Of a DNA stretch of 64,000 nt, positions 15,696-24,079 are shown piece after piece. The notes under the pieces were generated by a model. It was not told the origin of the DNA, ran no database searches, and worked only from the letters and a program-made list of their open reading frames with translations. A program made the position numbers and the translations under genes. Numbering within the stretch: position 1 is the first letter of the stretch; every line of letters begins with the position of its first letter. The DNA lies in NCBI GenBank assembly GCA_040901795.1, contig JBBDYH010000159.1:1-64000 (forward strand), read 5' to 3'. Origin of the DNA: JBBDYH01 sp040901795 (GTDB taxonomy: Bacteria > Planctomycetota > Planctomycetia > Pirellulales > JALHPA01).

Positions 15696-16889
15696 TCACA
15701 CGGGCACAGAACTATAGAGCAGGAAGTTTGCGACGCGTTGCCACCACGCTTGCTCATCGACGGCGGCTAATTCTGCCAGGTTCTGTTGTCGATGCAACGG
15801 ATCTTGCAGCGTTAATCTGAGCTCGGCTGAACCAAACAGGATGTCGATCGGCGGCTTTTCATACTCGTATTCATAAGGCGGCCCAAGCCAGTCGAACCGG
15901 GTCGTGTACAGCCTGGAAACCGCCGCCAAGAGTTCGATGGTAAATCGCACCGGTTTCACTTTCGTGGAATCGACGATGTGTAATGCGATCCCCCCGCAAC
16001 TCATGCCTCGCCATTTTTCATACATCGGGACGAAGCGTACCGGCCGAACACTCAGACCGGCGTGTTCCTGCGATGCAATCTCACGCGCGAGGACGTCCGG
16101 ATCGACGAACGGCGCTCCAACCACTTCAAAAGGCAGTGTGGTTCCGCGTCCTTCCGAGACGTTGGTTCCCTCCAGCAGCACCTGACCGGGATAGAGCAGT
16201 GCCGTCTCGAGCCGCGGCATGTTCGGCGAGGGCGGAATCCAAGGCAGGCCCGTATCGTGAAACAGCATTTCCCGCCGCCAGCCATCCATCGTCACGACTT
16301 GAAGCCGTGCGCCGATGCGCTCCTCGGCGTTCAACAGCATTGCCAGCTCGCCCAGTGTCAAGCCATGGCGGAGTGGAAGGGCCGCTCCTCCCACGAAACT
16401 CCTGAATTCCGGCAAAAGCGTCGGTCCTTCGATGACGTTTCCGCCGATTGGGTTGGGCCGATCGAGAACAACCACCGAAATACCGAACTCCGCGCACGCC
16501 TTCAGGCATTCGAGCATCGTCCACGTGAAGGTGTAGACGCGCGTCCCTACGTCCTGCAAGTCGATTACTAAACATTCGAGACCGTCAAGCATTTCGCGAG
16601 TCGGCCGCCGGCTATTGCTGTACAGGCTGAACACTGGAATGCCGAGTGCACCATACCAGCCGTGCCGCGATTCGATCATGTTCGCCTGCTGTTCACCCCA
16701 TAAACCATGCTGAGGCGAGAAGATCGCCCTGAGTTGACCGGGGAATCTCTCTGCCAGCGCATCGCAGGCATACCGGAAGCGACTGTCAACGGACGCCTGA
16801 TTCATCAACAGGCCGAACCGCGCGCCGCGAAGTATCTCCGGCGGATCTTCCAGACAGCATTCTAAGCCAGTTCGCACCCGCCGGTTCAT
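15696..16889 (-). CDS. DUF1343 / NamZ-type exo-N-acetylmuramidase (no signal peptide)
   Basis: A 397-residue member of the DUF1343 family, whose characterised member NamZ releases terminal MurNAc from peptidoglycan fragments. Family blocks are FGLLMNQASVD, IFSPQHGLWGEQQANM, PVFSLYSNSRRPTREML, LVIDLQDVGTRVYTFTWTM, VVLDRPNPIGGNVIEGP, LRHGLTLGELAMLLN, WIPPSPNMPRLETALLYPG and LLEGTNVSEGRGTTLPFEVVGAPF. The N-terminus (MNRRVRTGLECCLEDPP) has no signal peptide, unlike the paralogue at 18114, so this copy may act in the cytoplasm on imported fragments. It lies in a region with a second NamZ, a symporter, MurQ and a sugar kinase, consistent with MurNAc salvage. Confidence 0.88.
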   Translation of the reverse strand: MNRRVRTGLECCLEDPPEILRGARFGLLMNQASVDSRFRYACDALAERFPGQLRAIFSPQHGLWGEQQANMIESRHGWYGALGIPVFSLYSNSRRPTREMLDGLECLVIDLQDVGTRVYTFTWTMLECLKACAEFGISVVVLDRPNPIGGNVIEGPTLLPEFRSFVGGAALPLRHGLTLGELAMLLNAEERIGARLQVVTMDGWRREMLFHDTGLPWIPPSPNMPRLETALLYPGQVLLEGTNVSEGRGTTLPFEVVGAPFVDPDVLAREIASQEHAGLSVRPVRFVPMYEKWRGMSCGGIALHIVDSTKVKPVRFTIELLAAVSRLYTTRFDWLGPPYEYEYEKPPIDILFGSAELRLTLQDPLHRQQNLAELAAVDEQAWWQRVANFLLYSSVPV

Positions 16890-17093
16890 CTCAGTGCATG
16901 ATGGTTCACGGTGTGAACGCTAAAGCATTTAGCCGTGCTTGAACGGCCTGCCAATCCGGTTGTGGTGTCCTTGGTCCGAACGGATTGTACATCCGCGGAC
17001 CGCGAAAGGCATCGACATTACTGGCAGGGCGCCGTACCCGCGAGCTTACATAGCTCGCTTGGTTCGATCAGCCGGCCGTGGTAAACTACTGTC

Positions 17094-17354
17094 ATGGCGT
17101 ACGAAATCCCCACCGATATCCGAGAGCGGCTCAAGGCTCGTTTGGATGAGGGCGCGTACCAAAGCGAAGACGACGTGCTCCGCGACGCCATGGATGCGCT
17201 CGACCAGATCGAACACGACAAGCTCGTTCGCTGGAATGCGCGCAATCAGCTCGCCGCGCAGCAAAGCGAGCAGGGGCTTTCCAAGCCGCTCGATGACCAA
17301 AAAGTACTGGACCGATTGCGCGAGCGACTGGCTCAAGAAGGAATTCTCGGTTAG
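17094..17354 (+). CDS. ParD/CopG-type antitoxin-like protein without toxin partner
   Basis: An 86-residue protein resembling ParD-type ribbon-helix-helix antitoxins: EIPTDIRERLKARLDEGAYQSEDDVLRDAMDALDQIE is the DNA-binding and dimerisation part, followed by a toxin-neutralising tail. No RelE/ParE or PIN toxin frame is adjacent; downstream there are only REP-like palindromes and a transposase. It may be an orphan regulator or the remnant of a toxin-antitoxin pair whose toxin was lost. Confidence 0.65.
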   Translation: MAYEIPTDIRERLKARLDEGAYQSEDDVLRDAMDALDQIEHDKLVRWNARNQLAAQQSEQGLSKPLDDQKVLDRLRERLAQEGILG

Positions 17355-17365
17355 ATGCCGCGTCA

Positions 17366-17452
17366 GGCGGCTGAAAGCCGCCAACTCGAAAGCCCAGGCT
17401 GAAGGCCTGGGTTACCGGCCAATTCAAAATACGTCGGAAGGCCCAACGGGCC
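17366..17452. repeat. REP-like hairpins, left flank of transposase
   Basis: Three hairpins in a row: GGCGGCTGAAAGCCGCC (17366-17382); arms CCCAGGC and GCCTGGG around TGAA (within 17391-17413); and GGCCCAACGGGCC (17440-17452). Their complements recur on the other side of the transposase gene in mirror order, so the gene is bracketed by an inverted array. Confidence 0.85.
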
Positions 17453-17461
17453 GTGACTGGA

Positions 17462-17917
17462 TCAATCCCAAATGTACCGTTCGTCGTACGAGATTCCATG
17501 CCGCTCCAGTAACAACCGAAACTCTTCCTGGAACGAGCGCAAACGGTGATGTTCTTCTTGATTTGCGATGTACTCCTTGACTTGCGCCGCATTGGATTGG
17601 CTCACTGAGAACGCGCCGTATCCATTTTGCCAATGAAAATCCGCGAGCTGCGGCCCCTCTTCCTTGATTCGCGCCGATGAGCTGGTCTTCAGCTCTTCCA
17701 CCAGTTTGGCAACCGATAGCGTGCGGTGCAGGTTGCACAGAATGTGGGCATGATCTTCCACGACCCCGACGATCAACGGCGAACATTTGAGGTTTTGCAA
17801 AGTCCCGATCAGATAACCGGTCATCGCGCTTCGGACCTCGGGAGTTCGTAACCACGGACGCCGATGTTTGGTGCTGAACACAATGTGAACCAAAACGTTG
17901 GACAAAGATTGTGGCAT
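17462..17917 (-). mobile_element. REP-associated tyrosine transposase (IS200/IS605 Y1-HUH type)
   Basis: A 151-residue Y1-HUH transposase of the REP-associated (RAYT/TnpA-REP) type. MPQSLSNVLVHIVFSTKHRR is the usual N-terminus. The HUH metal motif is His56-Ala-His58 in VVEDHAHIL, and the likely nucleophile is Tyr116 in VKEYIANQEEHH. It appears intact: no frameshift and normal length. The gene is flanked within 10-90 bases on both sides by mirrored palindromes, the expected substrates for such enzymes, which cut single-stranded DNA at REP hairpins. No tnpB is present. RAYTs are usually regarded as domesticated, single-copy genes that spread REP sequences rather than classical insertion sequences. 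Confidence 0.88.
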
Positions 17918-17946
17918 GACGATCTCCTTGTTGAATGACGAGTCGC

Positions 17947-18117
17947 GGCCCGTTGGGCCTTGGAATGAATCGTGAGGACATCGTAACCCAGGCCTTCAGC
18001 CTGGGCTATCGGGTGCGCGGCCTTCAGCCGCGATGGGTCGTAACCCAGGCCGACTTGGCAGCCGGGTGCGCGCCTGGGCTATCGGGTGCGCGGCCTCAGC
18101 CGCAAGTCGCAGGTTAC
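17947..18117. repeat. REP-like hairpins, right flank of transposase
   Basis: Mirror image of the left flank: GGCCCGTTGGGCC (17947-17959), the AACCCAGGC...GCCTGGGCT hairpin (17985-18007), CGCGGCCTTCAGCCGCG (18016-18032), then a degenerate second set to 18117 ending in GGTTACCG. The stop codon of the NamZ gene (18114-18116) falls in this last unit. Confidence 0.82.
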
Positions 18118-19343
18118 CGATACAACAACGCGCGGCTGCGCCGTTCGAGAAACTCTTGCACGCCTTCGTCCGCGACGGCCTTCATTTCATCAGCCGACTT
18201 TCGCGAGAGCAGCGCCTCGAGCGTCCGCCGGTTGCCCAAGAGACGCAGATAACCTTCCGCTTCCCAGGCATCCGGATAGAGCCGTCGCAACGCCGCCGCG
18301 ATTTCAAAACCGGTGCGAAGCGGTTCAAATTGCCGCCAATCGGTGATAATGATGTTCACGCCGCCGCACTTCTGGCCGGCAAATCTGCTCGAAGCTGGAG
18401 TAAATTCAATCGCTACAAAACTGGCGCCCCTGATCGATCGGCGGCGCAAGTCTGCGGCCAGGCGTCGGCCATCCAGCCACGGTGCGCCGATCACCTCAAA
18501 CGGCGTGTCGGTTCCGCGGCCGACTGAAACGTTCGTCGTCTCCAGCAATCCAACGCCAGGGTAGAGCCAGGCCTGCGTGAGGCTGCGCATGTTTGGAGAC
18601 GGATTGACCCATACCAGGCCGGTTGCGTCCCACGCATCTTTTCGCTCCCATCCTTCACAGGCAATTACCTCCAGATCCAGATTGAGCTTCAGCTCCTGTT
18701 TGAAATAGCGGGCCAGCTCTCCCGTCGTCATTCCGTGCCGCACCGGCAGGCGGTGGAATGCGACGAACGATTCACGGCCCTTATCGAGCATCGGACCGGC
18801 GACGTCAACGCCGTTGATCGGGTTTGGGCGATCGAGCACCACGAAGCGTTTGCGGTGCTCCGCCGCCGCCTGCATGGCTTCCCCCATGGTGGAAATGTAC
18901 GTATAGAATCGCACCCCGATGTCTTGGATATCGAACACCAACGTGTCGATTTCCTTAAGCATCGAGGCAGTAGGTCGGCGCGTGTCGCCATAGAGACTGT
19001 ACACGTTCAAGCCGGTCTGCAGGTCCTGCATGTCGGTAATCTTGGCGGAGTCCAGTTTTCCCTCGAAGCCGTGTTCAGGGCTAAACAGGGCGACCAGCTC
19101 CACATTGGGTGCCTCTTGGAGAAGTTGCGCCGTGCTCTTTCCGTTGCGGTTCCGGCCCGTATGGTTGGTAATCAAGCCGACCCGCTGGCCGGCGAGCGGT
19201 TTGAAATGCCCTTTCTCCAGAACGTCAATCCCGGTCAAGACAACGGCCGCGGGCGAATCAGCCGCACTCGCCACGCTGCTCGGCAAATCGGGCGAACACA
19301 GATGAACACAGACGAAGACGGATAAATACAGATGATGCAGCAT
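18114..19343 (-). CDS. DUF1343 / NamZ-type exo-N-acetylmuramidase (secreted)
   Basis: The second DUF1343 protein, with VGLITNHTGRNRNGKST, LFSPEHGFEGKLDSAKI, VYSLYGDTRRPTASML, LVFDIQDIGVRFYTYISTM, VVLDRPNPINGVDVAGP, RHGMTTGELARYF, WVNPSPNMRSLTQAWLYPG and LLETTNVSVGRGTDTPFEV. I start at the ATG at 19343 (409 residues), which gives a signal peptide (hydrophobic YLSVFVCVHLC, cleavage near SVASA-ADS). The frame stays open to an ATG at 19460, but that part is read from an inverted repeat. The hydrophobic core of the signal is itself repeat-encoded, and the stop is in a REP unit. The symporter gene ends inside the same repeat. Confidence 0.85.
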   Translation of the reverse strand: MLHHLYLSVFVCVHLCSPDLPSSVASAADSPAAVVLTGIDVLEKGHFKPLAGQRVGLITNHTGRNRNGKSTAQLLQEAPNVELVALFSPEHGFEGKLDSAKITDMQDLQTGLNVYSLYGDTRRPTASMLKEIDTLVFDIQDIGVRFYTYISTMGEAMQAAAEHRKRFVVLDRPNPINGVDVAGPMLDKGRESFVAFHRLPVRHGMTTGELARYFKQELKLNLDLEVIACEGWERKDAWDATGLVWVNPSPNMRSLTQAWLYPGVGLLETTNVSVGRGTDTPFEVIGAPWLDGRRLAADLRRRSIRGASFVAIEFTPASSRFAGQKCGGVNIIITDWRQFEPLRTGFEIAAALRRLYPDAWEAEGYLRLLGNRRTLEALLSRKSADEMKAVADEGVQEFLERRSRALLYR

Positions 19344-19412
19344 GGATCCGCAGCCGCGGCATAAAGCGCTCATCTGTGTGCATCTATTCATATCCGTGTT
19401 CATCTGTGTTCC
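19294..19412. repeat. ACACAGATGAACAC-type inverted repeat element
   Basis: Arms 19294-19338 and 19368-19412 are imperfect inverted copies built from the unit ACACAGATGAACAC; the 29-base centre holds GGATCC and CCGCGG. The element covers the 5' end of the secreted NamZ gene and the 3' end of the symporter gene, supplying the stop codon of the latter. A third arm-like copy (with ATCTGTATTTATCC shared exactly) is at 39121-39162. Confidence 0.85.
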
Positions 19413-20896
19413 TTGCTGTTGCGGGGCAGCAGAGCTTGTGCAACCCAGGCGGCGATCCACGTCACTACCGCTCCGACGAACGAGTACCAGGTCCAGGCGA
19501 TCGGCGTCGCGAAACGCAGATAGAGCATTCCCGCGAGCCCAACCGCCATGCCCACCAGTGCAGCCCGCTGGCCCACGCGCCGCGTAAGTGCGCCAAGCAA
19601 AAAAATCCCGAGCACCGTGCCGGTCGTCAAGGCGGCGATGGATAAAACCGCTTCCACCACCGTGCTCTGCAGGTATTGCCCTGCAATCGCGACGGCGATT
19701 TGAATCACACCGAAGACCACGGTCAAACTCCGAGTGACGCGGAGCTGGTGCTGTGGCGAAGCATTCGGGGCGACCAACGGCACATAGAAGTCATTCATCG
19801 CGGCGCCGGCCAGCGAGTTCAACGAACCCGATAACGTGGACATGGCAGCCGCTAATACGGCGGCGAGCGTCAAACCCACGACACCAATCGGTAACTCCTC
19901 TACAATAAACGTCGCAAATACTTCGTCGGCCCGGGCAAATTCCCGGCCCTGATAGAATACCGCCAGTCCGAGACCCAACAGCAGAAAACCGGAGAACTGT
20001 GCCAGCACCACCCAGCCGCTCCACTTTAGCGCGCGGGCGGCCTCCGGCAGGCTGCGGGCGGAAAGATACCGCTGCACCATCAGTTGATCGGCGCCGTGGG
20101 ATGCCAAGGCAATAAAAGCGCCGCCCAGTATTCCGGCCCACAGCGTGTACGGCTGCGTGACGCTCAGCGACAGATCAAACACCCGCAATTTGGCAGGATC
20201 GACGGCGACATCCGACCAGTCCGATCCCGGCGCGCCGAGACCAATGGAGACGGCAATCACGATCCCGCTGGCAGTCGCGCCGGCGAGATAGATAAAGAAC
20301 TGGATGAAATCAGTCCATACGACCGCTTTGATTCCGCCGAGGCTGGTGTAGAGGATGGTCGCCGTACCGGTGAACACGACCGCCCAGGCGAGTTCTTGAT
20401 CGAAGGCCAGTTCAGCACTGGGCGGGGATTCGGGGTCACTACCAAACAGTACCAGCCGCAGCACGATGGCTGTCAGATAGAGTCGCAAGCCGTCGGCCAG
20501 CGAGCGCGTGACGAGAAACAACAGCGAAGCCAGCCGTTTCGTCGCCACGCCGAAGCGGCGATCGAGCGCCTGATACGCGGTCAGCAGCCGGCCCTCAAAA
20601 TATTGGGGCAACAACAGCGCCACGACGGCATAACGGCCCACGACAAAGCCGATCGCCAACTGCAAGAACGTCAAGTCGCCGCGATACGCAGTCCCTGGCA
20701 CACTGAGAAACGTGACCGAACTGGTCTCGGTCGCTACGATGGAGATCAATAGCAGCCACCATGGCAACTGCCGATCGCCGAGTAAATAATCGTTGACGCC
20801 TCGTTGTCGACGTCCGACCCAAGCCCCAAACAGCACCACGGCCAGCAGATATGCGGCGATGATCGCCACGTCGATATTGCTGATGGCCAGTTGCAT
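19400..20896 (-). CDS. Sodium:solute symporter (SSS family), candidate MurNAc/sugar transporter
   Basis: A 498-residue inner-membrane symporter with about 13 hydrophobic segments. Family blocks are VNDYLLGDRQLPWWLLLISIVATETSSVTFLSVPG, the sodium-site region AVVLAAAMSTLSGSLNSLAGAAMNDFY (split here only for description) and ALDRRFGVATKRLASLLF. It sits between a secreted NamZ and murQ, and Tannerella forsythia is known to couple a dedicated inner-membrane MurNAc transporter to MurK and MurQ; transport of MurNAc is therefore inferred here. The last residues (NSKEHR) and the TGA come from the 19294-19412 inverted repeat, so the native C-terminus may have been replaced. Confidence 0.87.
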   Translation of the reverse strand: MQLAISNIDVAIIAAYLLAVVLFGAWVGRRQRGVNDYLLGDRQLPWWLLLISIVATETSSVTFLSVPGTAYRGDLTFLQLAIGFVVGRYAVVALLLPQYFEGRLLTAYQALDRRFGVATKRLASLLFLVTRSLADGLRLYLTAIVLRLVLFGSDPESPPSAELAFDQELAWAVVFTGTATILYTSLGGIKAVVWTDFIQFFIYLAGATASGIVIAVSIGLGAPGSDWSDVAVDPAKLRVFDLSLSVTQPYTLWAGILGGAFIALASHGADQLMVQRYLSARSLPEAARALKWSGWVVLAQFSGFLLLGLGLAVFYQGREFARADEVFATFIVEELPIGVVGLTLAAVLAAAMSTLSGSLNSLAGAAMNDFYVPLVAPNASPQHQLRVTRSLTVVFGVIQIAVAIAGQYLQSTVVEAVLSIAALTTGTVLGIFLLGALTRRVGQRAALVGMAVGLAGMLYLRFATPIAWTWYSFVGAVVTWIAAWVAQALLPRNSKEHR

Positions 20897-21226
20897 GTCG
20901 TGTACTACATTTTGAACAAAAGGACGCGAAGGTTTCCGCAGGCGACTCGCCGTGGCGAGAAACGAAGAGAAGCGCCGTGATCAATAGCTGGTACTTGTCT
21001 TCTTTCTTCGTTTTCTTCGTTAACTTCTGTTCGTCAAATTGATCGTCGAAGAGAATGGGTTTCTAAAGAATCCACGAGAGCAGGAGAAAAGTGTCGCAGG
21101 TCCACACCCTTCTGGATTCCTGGCTTCCTTAGAGACTTCTCCGTGACCTCCGTGCCTCCATGGTTAAGTACAATGGAGGCTATGCCCGTTGCCAGCGGCC
21201 TCTTAGCATAGTCACTGCGCCGCGCG
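20897..21226. repeat. Divergent intergenic region filled by two dispersed repeats
   Basis: The 330 bases between the divergent symporter and murQ genes contain no gene. Arms TTTTGAACAAAAGGACGCGA (from 20910) and the pyrimidine-rich complement at 21000-21032 form an imperfect inverted repeat of the same family as 22191-22267 and 39004-39033. At 21139-21165 lies CTCCGTGACCTCCGTGCCTC and onward, a unit-like motif. Promoters of both genes must lie within or beside these repeats. Confidence 0.7.
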
Positions 21227-22135
21227 ATGAACACCAACCTCACCACTGAAGCCTGCAACTCCGCCTCGCAAAACATCGATAGCCTACAGGCGCTCGAGAT
21301 TGTTCGCCTCATGAACGCCGAGGATTCCCGAGTGGCCGAGGCGGTGGGTCGAGAGTTAGTTTCGATCGCCTCCGGCGTCGAAGTCATTGCCGACCGGCTG
21401 CATTCCGGTGGACGCCTGGTCTATCTTGGCGCCGGCACTTCCGGCCGACTCGGGGTGCTCGATGCGGCCGAGTGTCCGCCCACCTTCAGCACTCCCCCAG
21501 ACATGGTGCTGGGACTGATCGCGGGCGGAGACGCTGCCATCCGCCGCGCAGTCGAAGGCGCTGAGGACCATCCCGAGTTCGCCGTCAACGATCTGAAGCA
21601 AATCGGGCTCTCGTCAAAGGATATTGTCGTTGGTATCGCCACGAGTGGCCGAACCCCCTACGTGTTCGGCGGCCTGAAACATGCCCGGGAAGTCGGAGCT
21701 TATGCCATCGGTCTGACATGCAACGACGGCTCGGCGCTGGTCGACGTCGCCGACTTGATGATCACGCCCATCGTCGGTCCAGAAATCATTGCCGGATCCA
21801 CGCGCCTCAAGGCCGGTACCGCCACTAAGATGGTTCTGAACATGCTCTCCACGGGGGCCATGGTGCGCCTCGGCAAGACCTATGGGAATCTGATGGTCGA
21901 CCTCAAGGCAACCAATGAGAAGCTGAAAGTCCGCAGCCGCCGGCTTGTCGCTGCGCTAACCGGCCTAACCGAAGCAGAGGCCGAGCAGCAACTAGCCGCT
22001 TGTGGCGGCGAACTAAAAACCGCCGTGGTGGCCTATCAACGAAACCTATCCCCCGAGTCCGCCCGTCGCCTACTCCATCAGGCCGGGGGCCACTTACGCA
22101 CGGCGCTCGAAGCCCCAGTAACCGCCGAGACGTGA
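21227..22135 (+). CDS. murQ: N-acetylmuramic acid 6-phosphate etherase
   Basis: A 302-residue SIS-domain lyase that cleaves the lactyl ether of MurNAc-6-phosphate to GlcNAc-6-phosphate and D-lactate. Motifs: LHSGGRLVYLGAGTSGRLGVLDAAECPPT is the signature region (seen as GGRLVYLGAGTSGRLG then AAECPPTF), then LIAGGDAAIRRAVEGAEDH with a catalytic Glu, GIATSGRTPYVFGGL, and EIIAGSTRLKAGTATKMVLN. Length is normal. It is followed by a BadF-type sugar kinase in the same direction and is divergent from a symporter, so it should receive MurNAc-6-P from that kinase. Presence argues that this planctomycete recycles or scavenges peptidoglycan. Confidence 0.95.
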   Translation: MNTNLTTEACNSASQNIDSLQALEIVRLMNAEDSRVAEAVGRELVSIASGVEVIADRLHSGGRLVYLGAGTSGRLGVLDAAECPPTFSTPPDMVLGLIAGGDAAIRRAVEGAEDHPEFAVNDLKQIGLSSKDIVVGIATSGRTPYVFGGLKHAREVGAYAIGLTCNDGSALVDVADLMITPIVGPEIIAGSTRLKAGTATKMVLNMLSTGAMVRLGKTYGNLMVDLKATNEKLKVRSRRLVAALTGLTEAEAEQQLAACGGELKTAVVAYQRNLSPESARRLLHQAGGHLRTALEAPVTAET

Positions 22136-22190
22136 GCGATGCAATGCTAATACAAACCTGTAAAAACTTGTTTTCCCGACAAGAGATTTT

Positions 22191-22267
22191 GGAACAGAAG
22201 GACGCGAAGGAAACGAAGAAAGCATTTCGCCCAATTGCCGGTCTTTGTTTCCTTCGTTTGCTTCTGT
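22191..22267. repeat. GAACAGAAGGACGCGAAGG-type inverted repeat
   Basis: Left arm from 22191 (GGAACAGAAGGACGCGAAGG and onward to 22222) and right arm 22243-22267 are imperfect complements. Related copies are at 20910-21032 and 39004-39033. The element fills the gap between murQ and the sugar kinase. Confidence 0.8.
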
Positions 22268-22362
22268 CGATCAAACGGTTGTGGATCAGATTCCGTATTC
22301 GCGTCCATTCGCGTGGATTTGCGGCTAATCTCCTTTGGTTGCTACCATAGGCCGCGCTGCGT

Positions 22363-23313
22363 ATGCCACAAACGGCCTCAAAGAATTCTGAGCTTGTCTT
22401 AGGTGTAGACGGCGGAGGCACGAAGACCATCGCCGGGCTTGCCGCCAAGGACGATGCGGATGAGTTGCTCGGCCGCGGTACTGCTGGTCCGAGCAACCCG
22501 CGCGCAGTCGGGTTCGAAAAAGCTCAGGCCAACATCGATGCCGCCATCGATGCGGCCTTTGCAGCCGCACAATTGCCGCGAACGGCAGTCGCGGCCGCTT
22601 GTCTGGCGTTGGCCGGAGCCGGCCGGCCCGCCGAGCAGGAAAAGATGGTCTCCTGGGCGTCGAATCGGCGGATCGCTGAAAAAGTTCGAGTTACGACGGA
22701 TGCCGAACCGATTCTGGCCGCCGCCTCTGCAGAGAACTCCGGAGTCGCTCTCATCTGCGGCACGGGTTCACTCGCATGGGGCCGGAACAAGGCTGGTGCG
22801 GTCGCCCGCGCCGGCGGCTGGGGGTATTTGTTGGGCGACGAAGGCGGCGCCTATTGGCTCTCCCTCTCCGGGCTGCGGGCGGCTCTTCGAGCGCACGATG
22901 GGCGCGATCGCACGACCGCGTTATTGCCAGGCTTCCTCGAACGGCTCCACCTGGCCGAGCCGCGCGATCTGGTCGATTGGGTCCATGACGCTGCCACAAC
23001 GCCCTCGCAAATCGCATCGTTGGCCCCCACCGTCTTCGATCTGGCGGCGACCGACGAAGTTGCCGCCAACATCATCGACACAGGCGCCATGTCGCTCGCG
23101 GACATAATCGCCGCGGTAGCGCAGCGGCTTGGCTTTTCGCCCGTTTCATACCCGCTCGCCCTTGCCGGCAGCGTGCTCCTCAATCAGCCAACCTATCGCG
23201 ATCAGGCGCTCGCTTATCTTGCCGATCGCAACCTCCACCCCGCGACGGTCACGATCATCGAAGAACCGGTGCGAGGCGCCGTCGCGATTGCCCGGAAAAT
23301 GTGCCTGAATTGA
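22363..23313 (+). CDS. BadF/BadG-type sugar kinase (GlcNAc/MurNAc kinase)
   Basis: A 316-residue ASKHA-fold ATPase of the BadF/BadG/BcrA/BcrD family that includes eukaryotic-type GlcNAc kinase and clostridial MurK. The phosphate-1 loop is LVLGVDGGGTKTIAG; RGTAGPSNPRAVGFEKAQANI follows; ICGTGSLAWGRN is the phosphate-2 region; and AGGWGYLLGDEGGAYWLSLSGLRAAL is the highly conserved family block. Length is normal. It lies downstream of murQ across a dispersed repeat. The best guess is phosphorylation of MurNAc and/or GlcNAc to feed MurQ; other amino sugars are possible. Confidence 0.88.
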   Translation: MPQTASKNSELVLGVDGGGTKTIAGLAAKDDADELLGRGTAGPSNPRAVGFEKAQANIDAAIDAAFAAAQLPRTAVAAACLALAGAGRPAEQEKMVSWASNRRIAEKVRVTTDAEPILAAASAENSGVALICGTGSLAWGRNKAGAVARAGGWGYLLGDEGGAYWLSLSGLRAALRAHDGRDRTTALLPGFLERLHLAEPRDLVDWVHDAATTPSQIASLAPTVFDLAATDEVAANIIDTGAMSLADIIAAVAQRLGFSPVSYPLALAGSVLLNQPTYRDQALAYLADRNLHPATVTIIEEPVRGAVAIARKMCLN

Positions 23314-23389
23314 TGCCGATTCGGTGTGCACGCAGCTCTGGCAGCTCAATTTGTCTCACTCGAGCTTAATCACGCACCGCCGAAGTCCT

Positions 23390-24079
23390 TCACGCCACAG
23401 CGGCAGGGTTTCGATTTCGGAGGCCCAAACCCGCATAAGCGGCCCATACAGCCAATGGGGCCAGTGCTTGCAGCAGTTGCGATGCACCAGCCGCAAATCC
23501 GAACCCCATTGTCAGCGATCCGCTGCCAGGGCCGTTCGTGGGAAGCGTCAAATGAACAGCGAACGAACCGGCCGACAGCGCGATGAGCGCGCAAGCAACG
23601 AATGACCAACCAGGCCGGTGCAAAGCACGCTTCGCTAGGTGGCAGAATAGCACCGCCCCAAACATGAAGGGCACATAGCGCATCGCCCACACAATGGACT
23701 GCATGACGGCTGCGGCCCAATCCGGGACGTAATTGTCTCTCGACGATCCCTCCGGTAGGACGCTTAGAACAAGCACCATTGACAAACAAATGCCGACCAA
23801 GATTAGCGCCGCCGTCGGCAAAGGCGCCGCCACAAACGTGACGAAGGGGTGACGACCCGCGTAAGTCCGTAGTCGCAACTCGTTCGCGGCCCGACGGGCA
23901 AGCTCATGCGGCGAGCCCATGCGTTCGGAAAGCCGATCTGCATCCATGCTTCTTGACTCCTCGAATAGATCCTCGAAATGATCGGCAAGTTCTTCCGTGA
24001 ACCGCCTTATATACGGCGCCGACAGCCCTTGGACCCGCATCGCATCTGCAACTTGATTAAGCCACTTGGACTTGGCCAT
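23390..24079 (-). CDS. Membrane protein with HAAS-like N-terminus, partner of PadR regulator
   Basis: A 229-residue protein with a soluble N-terminal helical region (about 1-70: YIRRFTEELADHFEDLFEESRSMDADRLSERMGSPHELARRAAN) that resembles the helical domains placed beside PadR regulators, and four hydrophobic segments (about 80-105, 125-148, 158-178, 190-215). It overlaps the end of the PadR gene by 23 bases, so the pair is co-transcribed and probably co-translated. Similar pairs link a PadR repressor to an envelope-stress or transport function, but none can be assigned here. Confidence 0.7.
   Translation of the reverse strand: MAKSKWLNQVADAMRVQGLSAPYIRRFTEELADHFEDLFEESRSMDADRLSERMGSPHELARRAANELRLRTYAGRHPFVTFVAAPLPTAALILVGICLSMVLVLSVLPEGSSRDNYVPDWAAAVMQSIVWAMRYVPFMFGAVLFCHLAKRALHRPGWSFVACALIALSAGSFAVHLTLPTNGPGSGSLTMGFGFAAGASQLLQALAPLAVWAAYAGLGLRNRNPAAVA

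Noticed and set aside
16939..17580. Plus-strand frame of 213 codons across the antitoxin
   Set aside because: A different frame within this range encodes the ParD-like protein, and the longer one runs through REP palindromes without conserved residues.
17462..17917. Complete IS200/IS605 insertion sequence
   Set aside because: There is no tnpB and the flanks are multiple REP hairpins, which suits a REP-associated transposase better than an insertion sequence with defined ends.
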